A stretch of DNA of 64,000 nucleotides. Source: Chitinophagaceae bacterium. Lineage in GTDB: Bacteria > Bacteroidota > Bacteroidia > Chitinophagales > Chitinophagaceae. A program made the translations under genes and the position numbers. This document shows, piece after piece, positions 9,010-16,952 of this stretch. The stretch spans positions 119,504 to 183,503 of the forward strand of contig PMSV01000004.1 of NCBI GenBank assembly GCA_003168265.1, read 5' to 3'. The notes under the pieces are model-generated. The model had not been told where the DNA came from. It did not search any database and saw only the letters and a program-made list of their open reading frames with translations. Each line of letters opens with the position of its first letter. Within the stretch, counting starts at the first letter, position 1.

Positions 9010-9291
9010 ATGAATATCATCCAAATCGACGACGGAAAAAAAGGAGAATTCCAGGCCATTGAAGGGAAACAGATCGAGGGGCAGTTATTTTATGTCTGGT
9101 CGGGGCCGGGAAAATTCATCATCGAACACACTGAAGTGGAAGGTACTTTCCAGGGAAAGGGTATCGGGAAAGAATTGGTTGAAAAGGGGGTAGAATTTGC
9201 CAGGGAAAATAAGCTTAAGATCCTGCCGCTTTGTCCCTTCGCGAAAAAACTTTTCGACGAGACTCCGGATTATGCAGATGTGTTGTTTTAG
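9010..9291 (+). CDS. Short GNAT-type N-acetyltransferase (YjdJ-like)
   Basis: 93 residues, typical for the minimal single-domain GNAT subgroup. The acetyl-CoA binding loop is seen as FQGKGIGKELVEKGVEFARENK near residues 47-68 and is followed by ILPLCPFAKKLFDE, whose CPF element is characteristic of this subgroup. The acceptor is unknown. Translation is probably coupled to the pirin gene 5 bases upstream. Confidence 0.85.
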   Translation: MNIIQIDDGKKGEFQAIEGKQIEGQLFYVWSGPGKFIIEHTEVEGTFQGKGIGKELVEKGVEFARENKLKILPLCPFAKKLFDETPDYADVLF

Positions 9292-9400
9292 TTTGGCAAC
9301 TGCTCACAGACCGGTAAAATTTATATTTTGCATGCTAAAGACCTCATCATTCCCACTTTGGATGGGCTGTTTTTAAGGCTAAACTTGTAAAAACATATTG

Positions 9401-9636
9401 ATGCAAGCTGCCAACATATTAGATCGTGAAATTGCAGAGTACCTGACTCGTTTAAACAATCAACAGAAACAAGCGGTGCTTAGTGTGGTGAAAACCTTTG
9501 CAGCAGAGCAACAAGACTGGTGGAATGAAATCGGTAAGGAACAGCGGATACAATTGATAAGTCATTAGCTGAAATGAAATCCGGTAAATTGAGGTCTCAG
9601 GATGTGGTTTTTAAAAAGTATAAGAAATGGATGTAG
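9401..9636 (+). pseudogene. Frameshifted addiction-module-like small gene
   Basis: An ATG at 9401 opens a frame (REIAEYLTRLNNQQKQAVLS, later WWNEIGKEQR) that stops at 9568. The continuation is readable in another frame from 9556 to the TAG at 9636 (DKSLAEMKSGKLRSQDVVFK, then KYKKWM). The composite of about 75 residues, helical and ending in a charged 'SGK..S.D' segment, resembles the antitoxins that precede RelE/ParE toxins in Bacteroidota. No intact toxin follows. A single indel near 9550 separates the halves. Confidence 0.5.
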
Positions 9637-9793
9637 AAGTAGTACCCTTGTTCTGGCACCCGAAGCAGAATCCTTCCAGGTTTAATTACTAGTTTGCTTT
9701 TTATTTTCAAATCTTCAGAAATCTATTCGGCTCCGTCTGGTTTCAGATGGATTGGTCCTGATTATTCCTAACTTTAAAATCAAAACCGAATCA

Positions 9794-10624
9794 ATGTTAT
9801 TGTCGAACAAAACCGCCGTGATCTATGGCGCAGGGGGCTCCCTCGGAGGTGCCGTAGCCCGGGCCCTCGCAAGCGAAGGTTGCCGGGTCTTCCTGACCGG
9901 ACACAGGCTTCCTTCTCTGGAAAAAGTGGCTGCCGAAATTCATGCCGCCGGCGGTCAGGCCGAAACCGCTATCGTCGATGGCTTCGACGAAAATGCAATC
10001 GGCAAACACCTCGACGAACTCATTCAAAGAGCCGGAAAAATTGATATTTCCTTTAATGCGGTCGATATTGAAGTCTTTCAGAACCGGCCCCTCGTGGAAT
10101 TGAGCGAAGAAGAGTTCGCGGTTCCAGTCTACCGGACCATGCAAACCAGATTTCTGACAGCCAAGGCGGCTGCAATAAGGATGATGAAACAGAAATCGGG
10201 TGTGATATTAACTTTAACCGCCACCCCCGCAGGAATCGGTTATCCCTATACGGGAGGATTTGCACCCGCCTGCTCCGCCGTGGAGAATTTTTCACGAACC
10301 CTTGCTTCGGAGCTAGGCGTATATGGAATCAGGGTCATCAATATTCGTTCCGGAGGCTCACCGGATTCCAGGGTCTTCAAAGAGGCATTTGAAATGAACC
10401 CTGTCGGAGCCGGGGCTGTTTTCGAACAAATGAAAAAAGACACTATGCTGAAAAAACAGCCACCCATGATCGATATTGCTAATACGGCGGTATTTCTCTG
10501 TTCAGGCCTGGCGGCATCCATCACCGGAGTCACAGTTGATGTCACCTGCGGAACGACAGCAGCCCTGAACTATCGGGTGGTTTCAGCGGATCAACGTGAA
10601 TCGACATTTGGACTAGAGAAATAG
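9794..10624 (+). CDS. SDR family oxidoreductase
   Basis: 277 residues from the ATG at 9794 (MLLSNKTAVIYGAGGSLG). The cofactor loop is GAGGSLGG, close to the TGxxxGIG consensus. However, the catalytic region is atypical: the position of the Tyr-x-x-x-Lys pair reads around GGFAPACSAVENFSRTLASE, with no YxxxK. The usual Ser region reads LTLTATPAGIG. Short-chain dehydrogenases without this pair tend to be non-catalytic or altered, so function should not be assumed. The C-terminus has the expected DIANTAVFLCSGLAASITG pattern. Convergent with the next SDR gene, 3 bases apart. Confidence 0.8.
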   Translation: MLLSNKTAVIYGAGGSLGGAVARALASEGCRVFLTGHRLPSLEKVAAEIHAAGGQAETAIVDGFDENAIGKHLDELIQRAGKIDISFNAVDIEVFQNRPLVELSEEEFAVPVYRTMQTRFLTAKAAAIRMMKQKSGVILTLTATPAGIGYPYTGGFAPACSAVENFSRTLASELGVYGIRVINIRSGGSPDSRVFKEAFEMNPVGAGAVFEQMKKDTMLKKQPPMIDIANTAVFLCSGLAASITGVTVDVTCGTTAALNYRVVSADQRESTFGLEK

Positions 10625-10627
10625 ATT

Positions 10628-11380
10628 CTACTGCGCAAGATATCCCCCATCCATATTATAATAAGATCCTGTCACGAAGGAAGCTTTGTCGGAATTGAGC
10701 CATAAAGCCAGTTCTGCTACCTCTTCCGGCTTTCCCAGCCTTCCCATCGGGTGCAGACCTTCCAGATATTTAAGCCTTGCCTCATCGAGCATATTCATCA
10801 ATAGAGGAGTAGAAATATATCCGGGACCAATTGAATTGACACGAAGGTTTTGTTTGGCATATTCCAGCGCCGCGGTTTCCGTCAGCCCGATCACTCCATG
10901 CTTGGCTGCTACATAGGCCGAAGAACCCCTGACAGCCACGCGGCCCATGATCGAAGCGATATTGACTATGCTTCCTCCACCGGAAGAAAGAATAGCCGGG
11001 ATCTGGTACCGCATTCCATAAAACACGCCCGACAAATTGACGGAAATGACCCGTTCCCAATCATCGACAGGATATTCCCCCACATATTTCAGGGTCCCAC
11101 CGATTCCTGCATTGTTCACTGCTATATGCAGGGCCCCGAATTCCTTCATTGCTACCGACACCACTCTTTCATTGTCGGAAGGAATGGAACTGTCAGCTTT
11201 AATAAAAATTCCCTGTCCCGCTACTTTTTTGATTTCGGCGAGGCTTCCCTCCCCCGCTTTTTCGCTTATATCTGTAAGAACCAGCTTCGCCCCTTCTCTC
11301 GCATAGAGTTGGGCAATGGCCTTGCCGATACCCGAACCGGCGCCGGTCACAAGGGCAATTTTATTCTCAAGCAGGTTCAT
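10628..11380 (-). CDS. SDR family dehydrogenase (3-oxoacyl-ACP/glucose dehydrogenase-like)
   Basis: 250 residues with all classical SDR landmarks: TGAGSGIGKAIAQLY for NAD(P) binding, NNAGIGG, the catalytic Ser in NIASIMG, Tyr-x-x-x-Lys in SSAYVAAKHGVIG, and VNSIGPGYISTPL. Asp after the second strand (VLTDIS) favours NAD over NADP. Substrate unknown. An ArsR-type regulator on the same strand lies directly upstream and may control it. Confidence 0.9.
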   Translation of the reverse strand: MNLLENKIALVTGAGSGIGKAIAQLYAREGAKLVLTDISEKAGEGSLAEIKKVAGQGIFIKADSSIPSDNERVVSVAMKEFGALHIAVNNAGIGGTLKYVGEYPVDDWERVISVNLSGVFYGMRYQIPAILSSGGGSIVNIASIMGRVAVRGSSAYVAAKHGVIGLTETAALEYAKQNLRVNSIGPGYISTPLLMNMLDEARLKYLEGLHPMGRLGKPEEVAELALWLNSDKASFVTGSYYNMDGGYLAQ

Positions 11381-11391
11381 GCTGATTGGAT

Positions 11392-12075
11392 TTACAGACT
11401 GATGATTCCAAATTCACATTGCAGTTTGTTCCTTCCCATCGAAGTTATAATGAGTGCGCGGGAATTCTTCATCTTTCTGAAATAATCCAGGTCAAAGAGT
11501 TTTTTTAATAGCGCAGCGCCGAATGCCCCTGCAATATGGTATCTTCTCTCACTCCAGTCCAGACAGGCCCTCGCAAATTGTCTCCGCTCATTTTTCAAAT
11601 TCTCCACATCGATCCCGAAATCTTCAAAAAAAATCCTGCCCTTCCTGGTTAGCGAATATTCATTACCCTTCAATAAGATCAGTTTCTTTGCGACCAGGGC
11701 ATCCGTTAACTGAACTCCCACCCTTCCCGCAAGATGATCATAACAGGAGCGACAGATTTTTATATCAGCATCCCCGAAAAATTTAGTTTGTTTAATCTCT
11801 CCCCCCGGATTCAAAGTATTCAAAGCTTCTATTGCATATGCCACTTCCCGATTGGAAAACCGATAATACCGATGCCTTCCCTCCCAGTCGCCGATGATCA
11901 GCCCGGCCTTAGTAAGTCTGGACAAATGATTGCTGATATTCTGCGCCGAAGTGCCGCAGCAATGCGCAAATTCCGTCGCAGAAACCGGCCTTCCCTCGGT
12001 CAAAGTCCATAAAATTTCAGCCCTTACCGGGTCGCCGATCAGTGCGGCAATTTCCCTGAATCTCTCTTCCATCAT
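11392..12075 (-). CDS. ArsR-type winged-helix regulator
   Basis: About 227 residues from the tandem ATGs at 12075/12072 (MMEERFREIAALIG). The N-terminal winged helix is clear: IGDPVRAEILWTLTEG, CGTSAQNISNHLSRLTKAGL as the recognition helix, and EGRHRYYRF as the wing. The middle holds a C-x-x-C-like element with H (KICRSCYDHLAGRVG), shared by a subgroup that senses metals or small molecules. It lies 11 bases upstream of the SDR gene on the same strand and is divergent from the cupin-like gene, so both are possible targets. Confidence 0.85.
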   Translation of the reverse strand: MMEERFREIAALIGDPVRAEILWTLTEGRPVSATEFAHCCGTSAQNISNHLSRLTKAGLIIGDWEGRHRYYRFSNREVAYAIEALNTLNPGGEIKQTKFFGDADIKICRSCYDHLAGRVGVQLTDALVAKKLILLKGNEYSLTRKGRIFFEDFGIDVENLKNERRQFARACLDWSERRYHIAGAFGAALLKKLFDLDYFRKMKNSRALIITSMGRNKLQCEFGIISL

Positions 12076-12151
12076 AACAAGCACAGTAAATTATACAATG
12101 AACTGTTTCTGTATAAAGATAGGTTTCTTTACAGGAAGAAAGAATCGGATC

Positions 12152-12823
12152 ATGAAAAACAAAGACCTGATCCAGCTATCGATAGGGATCATTCAATTTT
12201 TGTCAAATCAATTCCTCATGGCGCAATTAACGGTTTACAAAGAACCTCATCACAAGATCGTTTACAGCAATGAATTCATCCGGATCATTGACCTTCGGCT
12301 CCTGCCCGGCGACACGACCCTGGTTCATACCCATGATGCCGCTTCTGCGGTGATCTTTCTGACTTCTTCCAGGGTTGCGATCAGGGACCAAGGCAAATCA
12401 CCAAATATTACAGATGTACAACCAGGGAACACGGTCTATCGCCCCTATGACGAAACACCCGTCCTTCATACGGTCTGGGTTGAAGACCATTCCCCATTCC
12501 GATGCCTTGTAATAGAATCCATACCAGGGAAAGATTCTTTGAACGCATGCAAATCGGCCCCGATAAAACCCTTCCATTTGCTTTGGATGCAAAAATCAAT
12601 AGAGGCCTACGAAGCAATTTTGCTAAAGGGAGAAAATTCCACGCTGGCTACCTTCAATTGCAAATACCTGCTCGTCGTCTATAACGGAAAATTAAATCTG
12701 GGTTTGAATGGAGCCCGGCATACAATTTCCCCTGGAGAATTTCTATTTATAGCGAATCAATCCAGTATGGAAATTGAAGCCGCCGATACTGATGCCGGAA
12801 TCGTTTTATTAAAAATAAAATAG
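12152..12823 (+). CDS. Exported cupin-like protein
   Basis: 223 residues from the ATG at 12152 (MKNKDLIQLSIGIIQFLSNQ), with a weak N-terminal export segment. The first half has a cupin-like pattern (RIIDLRLLPGDTTLVHTHDA, then GNTVYRPYD), with His residues in VHTHD that could bind metal. The second half (residues about 145-223) is another barrel-like run ending LNLGLNGARHTISPGEFLF. Bicupin architecture is inferred from the strand pattern. It is divergent from the ArsR-type regulator. Substrate unknown. Confidence 0.6.
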   Translation: MKNKDLIQLSIGIIQFLSNQFLMAQLTVYKEPHHKIVYSNEFIRIIDLRLLPGDTTLVHTHDAASAVIFLTSSRVAIRDQGKSPNITDVQPGNTVYRPYDETPVLHTVWVEDHSPFRCLVIESIPGKDSLNACKSAPIKPFHLLWMQKSIEAYEAILLKGENSTLATFNCKYLLVVYNGKLNLGLNGARHTISPGEFLFIANQSSMEIEAADTDAGIVLLKIK

Positions 12824-12860
12824 GGGCAGATCTGTATAGATTATCCTTTAACTTTAAGGA

Positions 12861-15281
12861 ATGACCAGCAACTATTTCAGATCTGCCAGGAGAAATCTCA
12901 AAAAAAATCCCGGCACCGGCCTCATCAATGTGCTGGGATTATCCATCGGCATGGCCGCTTCCCTGCTCATTTTCATGTGGGTCCGCAACGAATTGCATTT
13001 CGATGATTACCATATTGGCGCCGACAGGATCTACCATGTTAAAATGGGCTCAAAGGCCGATCTTCAGACTTATTTCGGAACACCATGGCCCCTCTCGGAT
13101 GCTATGAAACAGCAGATCCCAGAAATTGAGTTCTCTTCCCGTCTCATGGTTCCCACTGAGAGAAGCCTCCCCTTATTGACGATTCAACATCATCCTTTCC
13201 GCGAAAGGCAAATCGCCTACGTGGACCCCTCCTGGTTCCAGCTATTCCATTATGAATTCACAGAAGGCAATGCCAATTCAATGGAAAAAGGAACCGCAGG
13301 CCTGATGCTGAGCCAGACTATGGCCAGGAAATTTTTTGGAGAAAGCCCTGCCCTTGGCAAAACGATTCAGGTTGACAGCAATTTATTCCAGGTAAAAGCC
13401 GTGTTCCGGGATAATCCTGTAAATACCAGTTTTCCCTTCGAGATCTTCCTGCCCCTCGAAAATTATCTTAAAGCCAACAGCAGCCAAAGCGCCTATGGTT
13501 GGATGAGTTTCACCTTCCAGACCTTTGTTAGGTTGAAACAGGCGATTCCCCCCTCCCAGGCAGAAAAAAAGATCGACAACATATTCGACAACCAAGAAAC
13601 CCTGAAAATGATCGCCAAAAGCCAGGCACCAAAGCAGGCAGGCTTTATCGCCACCCTAGGATCATTAAAAGACCTTCACTTTGATGAAAGTTTTGGAAAG
13701 AACTATTTCCGCCAGGGAAACAAAAAAACCGTCATGATCTTCTCCCTGATAGGAGCCCTGCTAATAGTCATCGCATGCATCAACTATGTAAATCTCGTCA
13801 CGGCCCGTACAAACCAACGCGGACTCGAAATCAGCATCAAAAAAGTTCTTGGCGCCGGGAAAAAGACCCTGTTCTCAGAGATCATGGCTGAGTCTGTTCT
13901 TACTGCCTTAGTATCTCTTGCCCTGGCAATTCTACTTATCGGACTCACTCTGCCATGGTTCAACAGGTTCACGGAAAGGAATTTTGTTTTAAGCTCATCT
14001 TCCAACTGGGTCCTCCTGCTTTTCGTCTTCATAGCCACCATCCTGTTGACCGGGATCTATCCTGCCCTATTGCTTTCCTCTTTCAAACCCCGTCTTGCGC
14101 TAAAAGCAAGAGGCCATACAAAAAATTCAAGTCCGGCGCTGCGTAAGAGTATGATGGTTTTTCAATTCAGCGTATCCATCGCCCTAATGATAACGGCTAT
14201 CGTCATATTCCGGCAACTCCGCTATATTCAAAATAACCAGGAAGGTTATGACAGATCCCAGCTCTTTACTTTCTCCCTTCCAAAAGATTGGAACAGCAAT
14301 CATCCCAAGATGCAAAAAGCGAATCTGGTCAACAACATTAAGAACGAGCTATACAAATACCCGGTTATCCGACAGGTCACCCTATCCATTGCATCCCCTT
14401 TCAATATTCCGCTATCCATGAGCGGCATGGCCGACTGGGTTGGAAAAGACTCCAAAGACCAGACCATACTCACCCCGATCTCAGTGGACACGGACTATCG
14501 GAATATCTTCCATCTTGAACTTGCAGAAGGCCGATGGTTCGGTCTCAACACAGAGCAGGATCATCATAGCTACCTAGTCAATGAATCCGCCGTGGCTGCC
14601 TTCCATCTCAATCAACCCTATATCGGCCAGTATTTTTCACTGCTTGGCGATACTGGACAGGTCATCGGAATCGTTAAGGACTTTCATTTCCGGGATTACC
14701 GGCAAAAGATCGGCCCAGTCGTATTTTACTACAAGCCTGAAGAAGCAGGCGCCTTTTTTGTACAAGCCAGGGGAGCCGATATGTCCAAAGCAATCGCAAA
14801 AGCCGGGCAAACCTGGGCCCTTTTTTTCCCAAGTGATCCCTTTGAGTATCATTTTTTAGATGAAGAATTCGCGAAGCTTTATGCCGATGATATACGATTA
14901 TCATGGCTCATTGGCGTCTTCTCAGCGATTGCCATCCTCATCAGTTGCCTCGGCCTTTTCGGGCTGGTCAGCTTTATGGCAGAACAACGCACAAGGGAAA
15001 TCGGTATCCGGAAAGTACTCGGCGCCTCCGTCTTGCGCATCGCCCTAATGCTTTCTGCGGATTATTTTGTGCTCATTCTTATCGCCCTGCTCGTAGCCTC
15101 CCCCCTCGCTTTCTGGTATATGAATAAATGGCTTCAAGGGTTCGTTTACCGTATCAACCTTCAATGGTGGTTAATCCCCCTGGCTGGCGTTTTAACCCTT
15201 TTAATCGCCCTGGGAACCATGAGTTTCCAATGCATCAAAGCAGGCCGGATGAATCCGGTGAAGAACCTGAGGAATGAATGA
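12861..15281 (+). CDS. MacB/FtsX-type ABC transporter permease
   Basis: 806 residues, a typical size for the two-module permeases of Bacteroidota. It opens with MTSNYFRSARRNLKKNPG and a first membrane helix (GLSIGMAASLLIFMWV), followed by a large periplasmic MacB-PCD-like domain. Three membrane helices follow near 285-410, a second long periplasmic region, and a final FtsX block of three helices containing the conserved EIGIRKVLGASVLRI motif. These permeases pair with a cytoplasmic ATPase and work by mechanotransmission in peptide or lipoprotein transport. No ATPase gene is adjacent, so it is an orphan permease here. Confidence 0.9.
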   Translation: MTSNYFRSARRNLKKNPGTGLINVLGLSIGMAASLLIFMWVRNELHFDDYHIGADRIYHVKMGSKADLQTYFGTPWPLSDAMKQQIPEIEFSSRLMVPTERSLPLLTIQHHPFRERQIAYVDPSWFQLFHYEFTEGNANSMEKGTAGLMLSQTMARKFFGESPALGKTIQVDSNLFQVKAVFRDNPVNTSFPFEIFLPLENYLKANSSQSAYGWMSFTFQTFVRLKQAIPPSQAEKKIDNIFDNQETLKMIAKSQAPKQAGFIATLGSLKDLHFDESFGKNYFRQGNKKTVMIFSLIGALLIVIACINYVNLVTARTNQRGLEISIKKVLGAGKKTLFSEIMAESVLTALVSLALAILLIGLTLPWFNRFTERNFVLSSSSNWVLLLFVFIATILLTGIYPALLLSSFKPRLALKARGHTKNSSPALRKSMMVFQFSVSIALMITAIVIFRQLRYIQNNQEGYDRSQLFTFSLPKDWNSNHPKMQKANLVNNIKNELYKYPVIRQVTLSIASPFNIPLSMSGMADWVGKDSKDQTILTPISVDTDYRNIFHLELAEGRWFGLNTEQDHHSYLVNESAVAAFHLNQPYIGQYFSLLGDTGQVIGIVKDFHFRDYRQKIGPVVFYYKPEEAGAFFVQARGADMSKAIAKAGQTWALFFPSDPFEYHFLDEEFAKLYADDIRLSWLIGVFSAIAILISCLGLFGLVSFMAEQRTREIGIRKVLGASVLRIALMLSADYFVLILIALLVASPLAFWYMNKWLQGFVYRINLQWWLIPLAGVLTLLIALGTMSFQCIKAGRMNPVKNLRNE

Positions 15282-15404
15282 GTGGGTAGTTCATTTAATG
15301 CCCCCGGCGGAAACCTTGTTTATTTGCCAGATTTAGGCGGCAGAGTGCGGCTTGTTATCAATACTCATAATTATAACATGAAGATGATCAATCAGTTACT
15401 TTTT

Positions 15405-15461
15405 GAATTGTTGTTTTGAAAATACAATATTGGCCAAGAATTGTTGTTTTGAAAATACAAT
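15405..15461. repeat. Two identical 24-base direct repeats, 9 bases apart
   Basis: GAATTGTTGTTTTGAAAATA followed by CAAT occurs at 15405-15428 and again at 15438-15461, with a 33-base period (three helical turns). Each copy has an imperfect dyad (ATTGT..TTTTGAAAA..ACAAT). They lie 53 bases upstream of the fluoride riboswitch and could be tandem operator sites for its promoter. Two copies with a 9-base gap are not a CRISPR array. Confidence 0.6.
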
Positions 15462-15513
15462 TTTCACAATTTCTCCCATAACCACATCTATCAAAAAGAC
15501 CTAACTTTATCCG

Positions 15514-15577
15514 TTAGAAAGGCGATGGAGTTCGCCGTTAATTGTCAGGCCGAGGCTTGGCTGATGACTCCTATCAT
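15514..15577 (+). promoter_or_regulatory. Fluoride riboswitch (crcB motif) aptamer
   Basis: The segment contains the hallmark strings of the crcB RNA: GGCGATGGAGTTCGCC at 15521-15536, forming a GGCG/CGCC hairpin, and CTGATGACTCCTA at 15561-15573. The GGAGT in the hairpin loop is complementary to GACTCC at 15566-15571, which gives the expected pseudoknot. A further hairpin between them (GTCAGGCC..GGCTTGGC) fits the variable stem. Fluoride riboswitches bind F- with Mg2+ and turn on fluoride exporters. The gene 105 bases downstream is a CPA2-type antiporter, a class known to occur in fluoride regulons besides crcB and CLC-F. Identification is from memory of the consensus. Confidence 0.85.
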
Positions 15578-15633
15578 AAACAGAACATAGTTTATCCTAA
15601 TTAAACGAATGCAATTATGATCAGGAGTTTTTT
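15567..15633 (+). terminator. Riboswitch expression platform: switchable terminator
   Basis: ACTCCTATCAT at 15567-15577 can pair with ATGATCAGGAGT at 15617-15628 (one bulged base), immediately followed by six T residues at 15628-15633. The same ACTCC bases form the aptamer pseudoknot, so the two structures exclude each other: ligand-bound pseudoknot allows read-through, free RNA terminates. The loop contains its own small hairpin (TAAAC..GTTTA near 15577-15597). This gives an ON switch by fluoride, inferred from the pairing alone. Confidence 0.7.
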
Positions 15634-15685
15634 ATTTCCCATCTTCCTATTCAGCTCGAGTTCGAACTTAAACCCTAACTCATGA
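15617..15685 (+). CDS. Possible 22-residue leader peptide overlapping the antiporter start
   Basis: The ATG at 15617 lies inside the terminator stem and opens a 22-codon frame (MIRSFLFPIFLFSSSSNLN, then PNS) that ends with TGA at 15683-15685. This overlaps the antiporter ATG (15682) in an ATGA junction, the classic layout for translational coupling. The frame is hydrophobic then Ser/Asn-rich. It may serve only to deliver ribosomes to the antiporter start when transcription reads through the riboswitch. No ribosome-binding evidence; could be chance. Confidence 0.35.
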   Translation: MIRSFLFPIFLFSSSSNLNPNS

Positions 15686-16881
15686 GCAATATTCTAAATA
15701 ATATCTGGTTTCTTGCAGCGATATGGATGGGGCTTGCCTTTATCGCAAGCATCATTTCCATACGTCTAAGAGTGTCCGTAGCCTTAATAGAAATACTCAT
15801 CGGCGTCATTGCCGGCAATTATTTAGGCATTCATAAAACAACGGATTGGATAAATTTTCTTGCCATGCTTGGAAGCGGCATAATCACCTTCCTTGCCGGC
15901 GCAGAAATTGACCCGGTCTCCCTAAAAGCCAACCTCCGCCCAAGCCTTGTGATTGGAATTTTATCTTTTTTTACGCCATTCCTATCAGTATGGCTAATCA
16001 TGCAATTTATATTTGGCTGGAGCCTGCATGAGGCTCAGATCGCGGGCATCGCTTTATCTACAACATCAGTTGCAGTGGTTTATGCGGTAATGATCGAAAC
16101 CGGCAATAGCAGCACCGCAATGGGCAAGATGATCTTAGCCGCCTGTTTTATCACCGATTTCGGGACCGTTCTTGCCCTGGGAGTATTGTTTGCCAATTTC
16201 AATTGGTGGATGCTGCTATTCATAGCTGTCATGTGCATCATGTTATGGTATATGCCCAAATGGACAAAATTCATAATTGTAAAGATGGGTGCTTCCCGCC
16301 AGATCAGTGAACCCGAAGTGAAGTTCTTGCTGTTTATTTTATTTTTCTTAGGTGGATTGTCTACTACCGCTAAAAGCGAAGCCGTATTACCGGCCTATCT
16401 TATTGGTTTGGTAGTAGCAGGCGTGTTTATGCGGGACAAGACCCTGATCAACCGCATGAGAAGCATCGCTTTTGCCGTTTTTACCCCTTTTTATTTCATC
16501 AAAGCCGGGCTCTATGTATCCTTGCCGGCAGTATGGTCGGCAATTGGCGTGATCAGCTTTCTGTTTCTGTTAAAGATCGGCACAAAATATATCGGCGTTT
16601 TCCCCTTCGCAAGGACATTCAGCATGAGAAGCAAGGAAAGCCATTATACGACCCTGCTCATGGGAACGGGACTAACCTTTGGCACGATTGCGGCGCTCTA
16701 CGGGCTAAATAACAATATCATAAATCAGAAACAGTATACCATCCTGGTAACCGTTGTAATTCTCAGCGCAGTGATCCCCACTTTATTCGCGCAAAAGTAT
16801 TTCAAGCCCAGGCAATCGACGATGGAAGCCTGGGGGAGGTTCCGGAAAAAGAAGAATGGGGTAAAAAAGGAGTTTTCGTAA
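15682..16881 (+). CDS. CPA2-type cation/proton antiporter under fluoride riboswitch control
   Basis: 399 residues with about 12 hydrophobic segments and no soluble regulatory domain, as in short Kef/NapA-like Na+/H+ exchanger family members. The conserved half-helix region is visible in GIALSTTSVAVVYAVM and in AACFITDFGTVLAL, where Asp is the likely ion-binding residue. Later FAVFTPFYFIKAGLYV is the second conserved block of this family. It would sit in the inner membrane. The fluoride riboswitch upstream suggests it helps survive fluoride or the accompanying proton load; whether it carries F- itself is unknown. The start overlaps the leader frame by ATGA. Confidence 0.85.
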   Translation: MSNILNNIWFLAAIWMGLAFIASIISIRLRVSVALIEILIGVIAGNYLGIHKTTDWINFLAMLGSGIITFLAGAEIDPVSLKANLRPSLVIGILSFFTPFLSVWLIMQFIFGWSLHEAQIAGIALSTTSVAVVYAVMIETGNSSTAMGKMILAACFITDFGTVLALGVLFANFNWWMLLFIAVMCIMLWYMPKWTKFIIVKMGASRQISEPEVKFLLFILFFLGGLSTTAKSEAVLPAYLIGLVVAGVFMRDKTLINRMRSIAFAVFTPFYFIKAGLYVSLPAVWSAIGVISFLFLLKIGTKYIGVFPFARTFSMRSKESHYTTLLMGTGLTFGTIAALYGLNNNIINQKQYTILVTVVILSAVIPTLFAQKYFKPRQSTMEAWGRFRKKKNGVKKEFS

Positions 16882-16952
16882 TTGGAATATCCTTCTCGAT
16901 AAAACCATATTTCAATAATTCATCCATATTCCGAAAGACTCCTAAATTTCAT

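Noticed and set aside
12848..12856. TAACTTTA as promoter of the permease gene
   Set aside because: The predicted start would fall inside the coding sequence beginning at 12861, so the box is probably chance.
15405..15461. Possible mini CRISPR array
   Set aside because: Only two 24-base copies with a 9-base gap; too short for spacers and no cas genes near.
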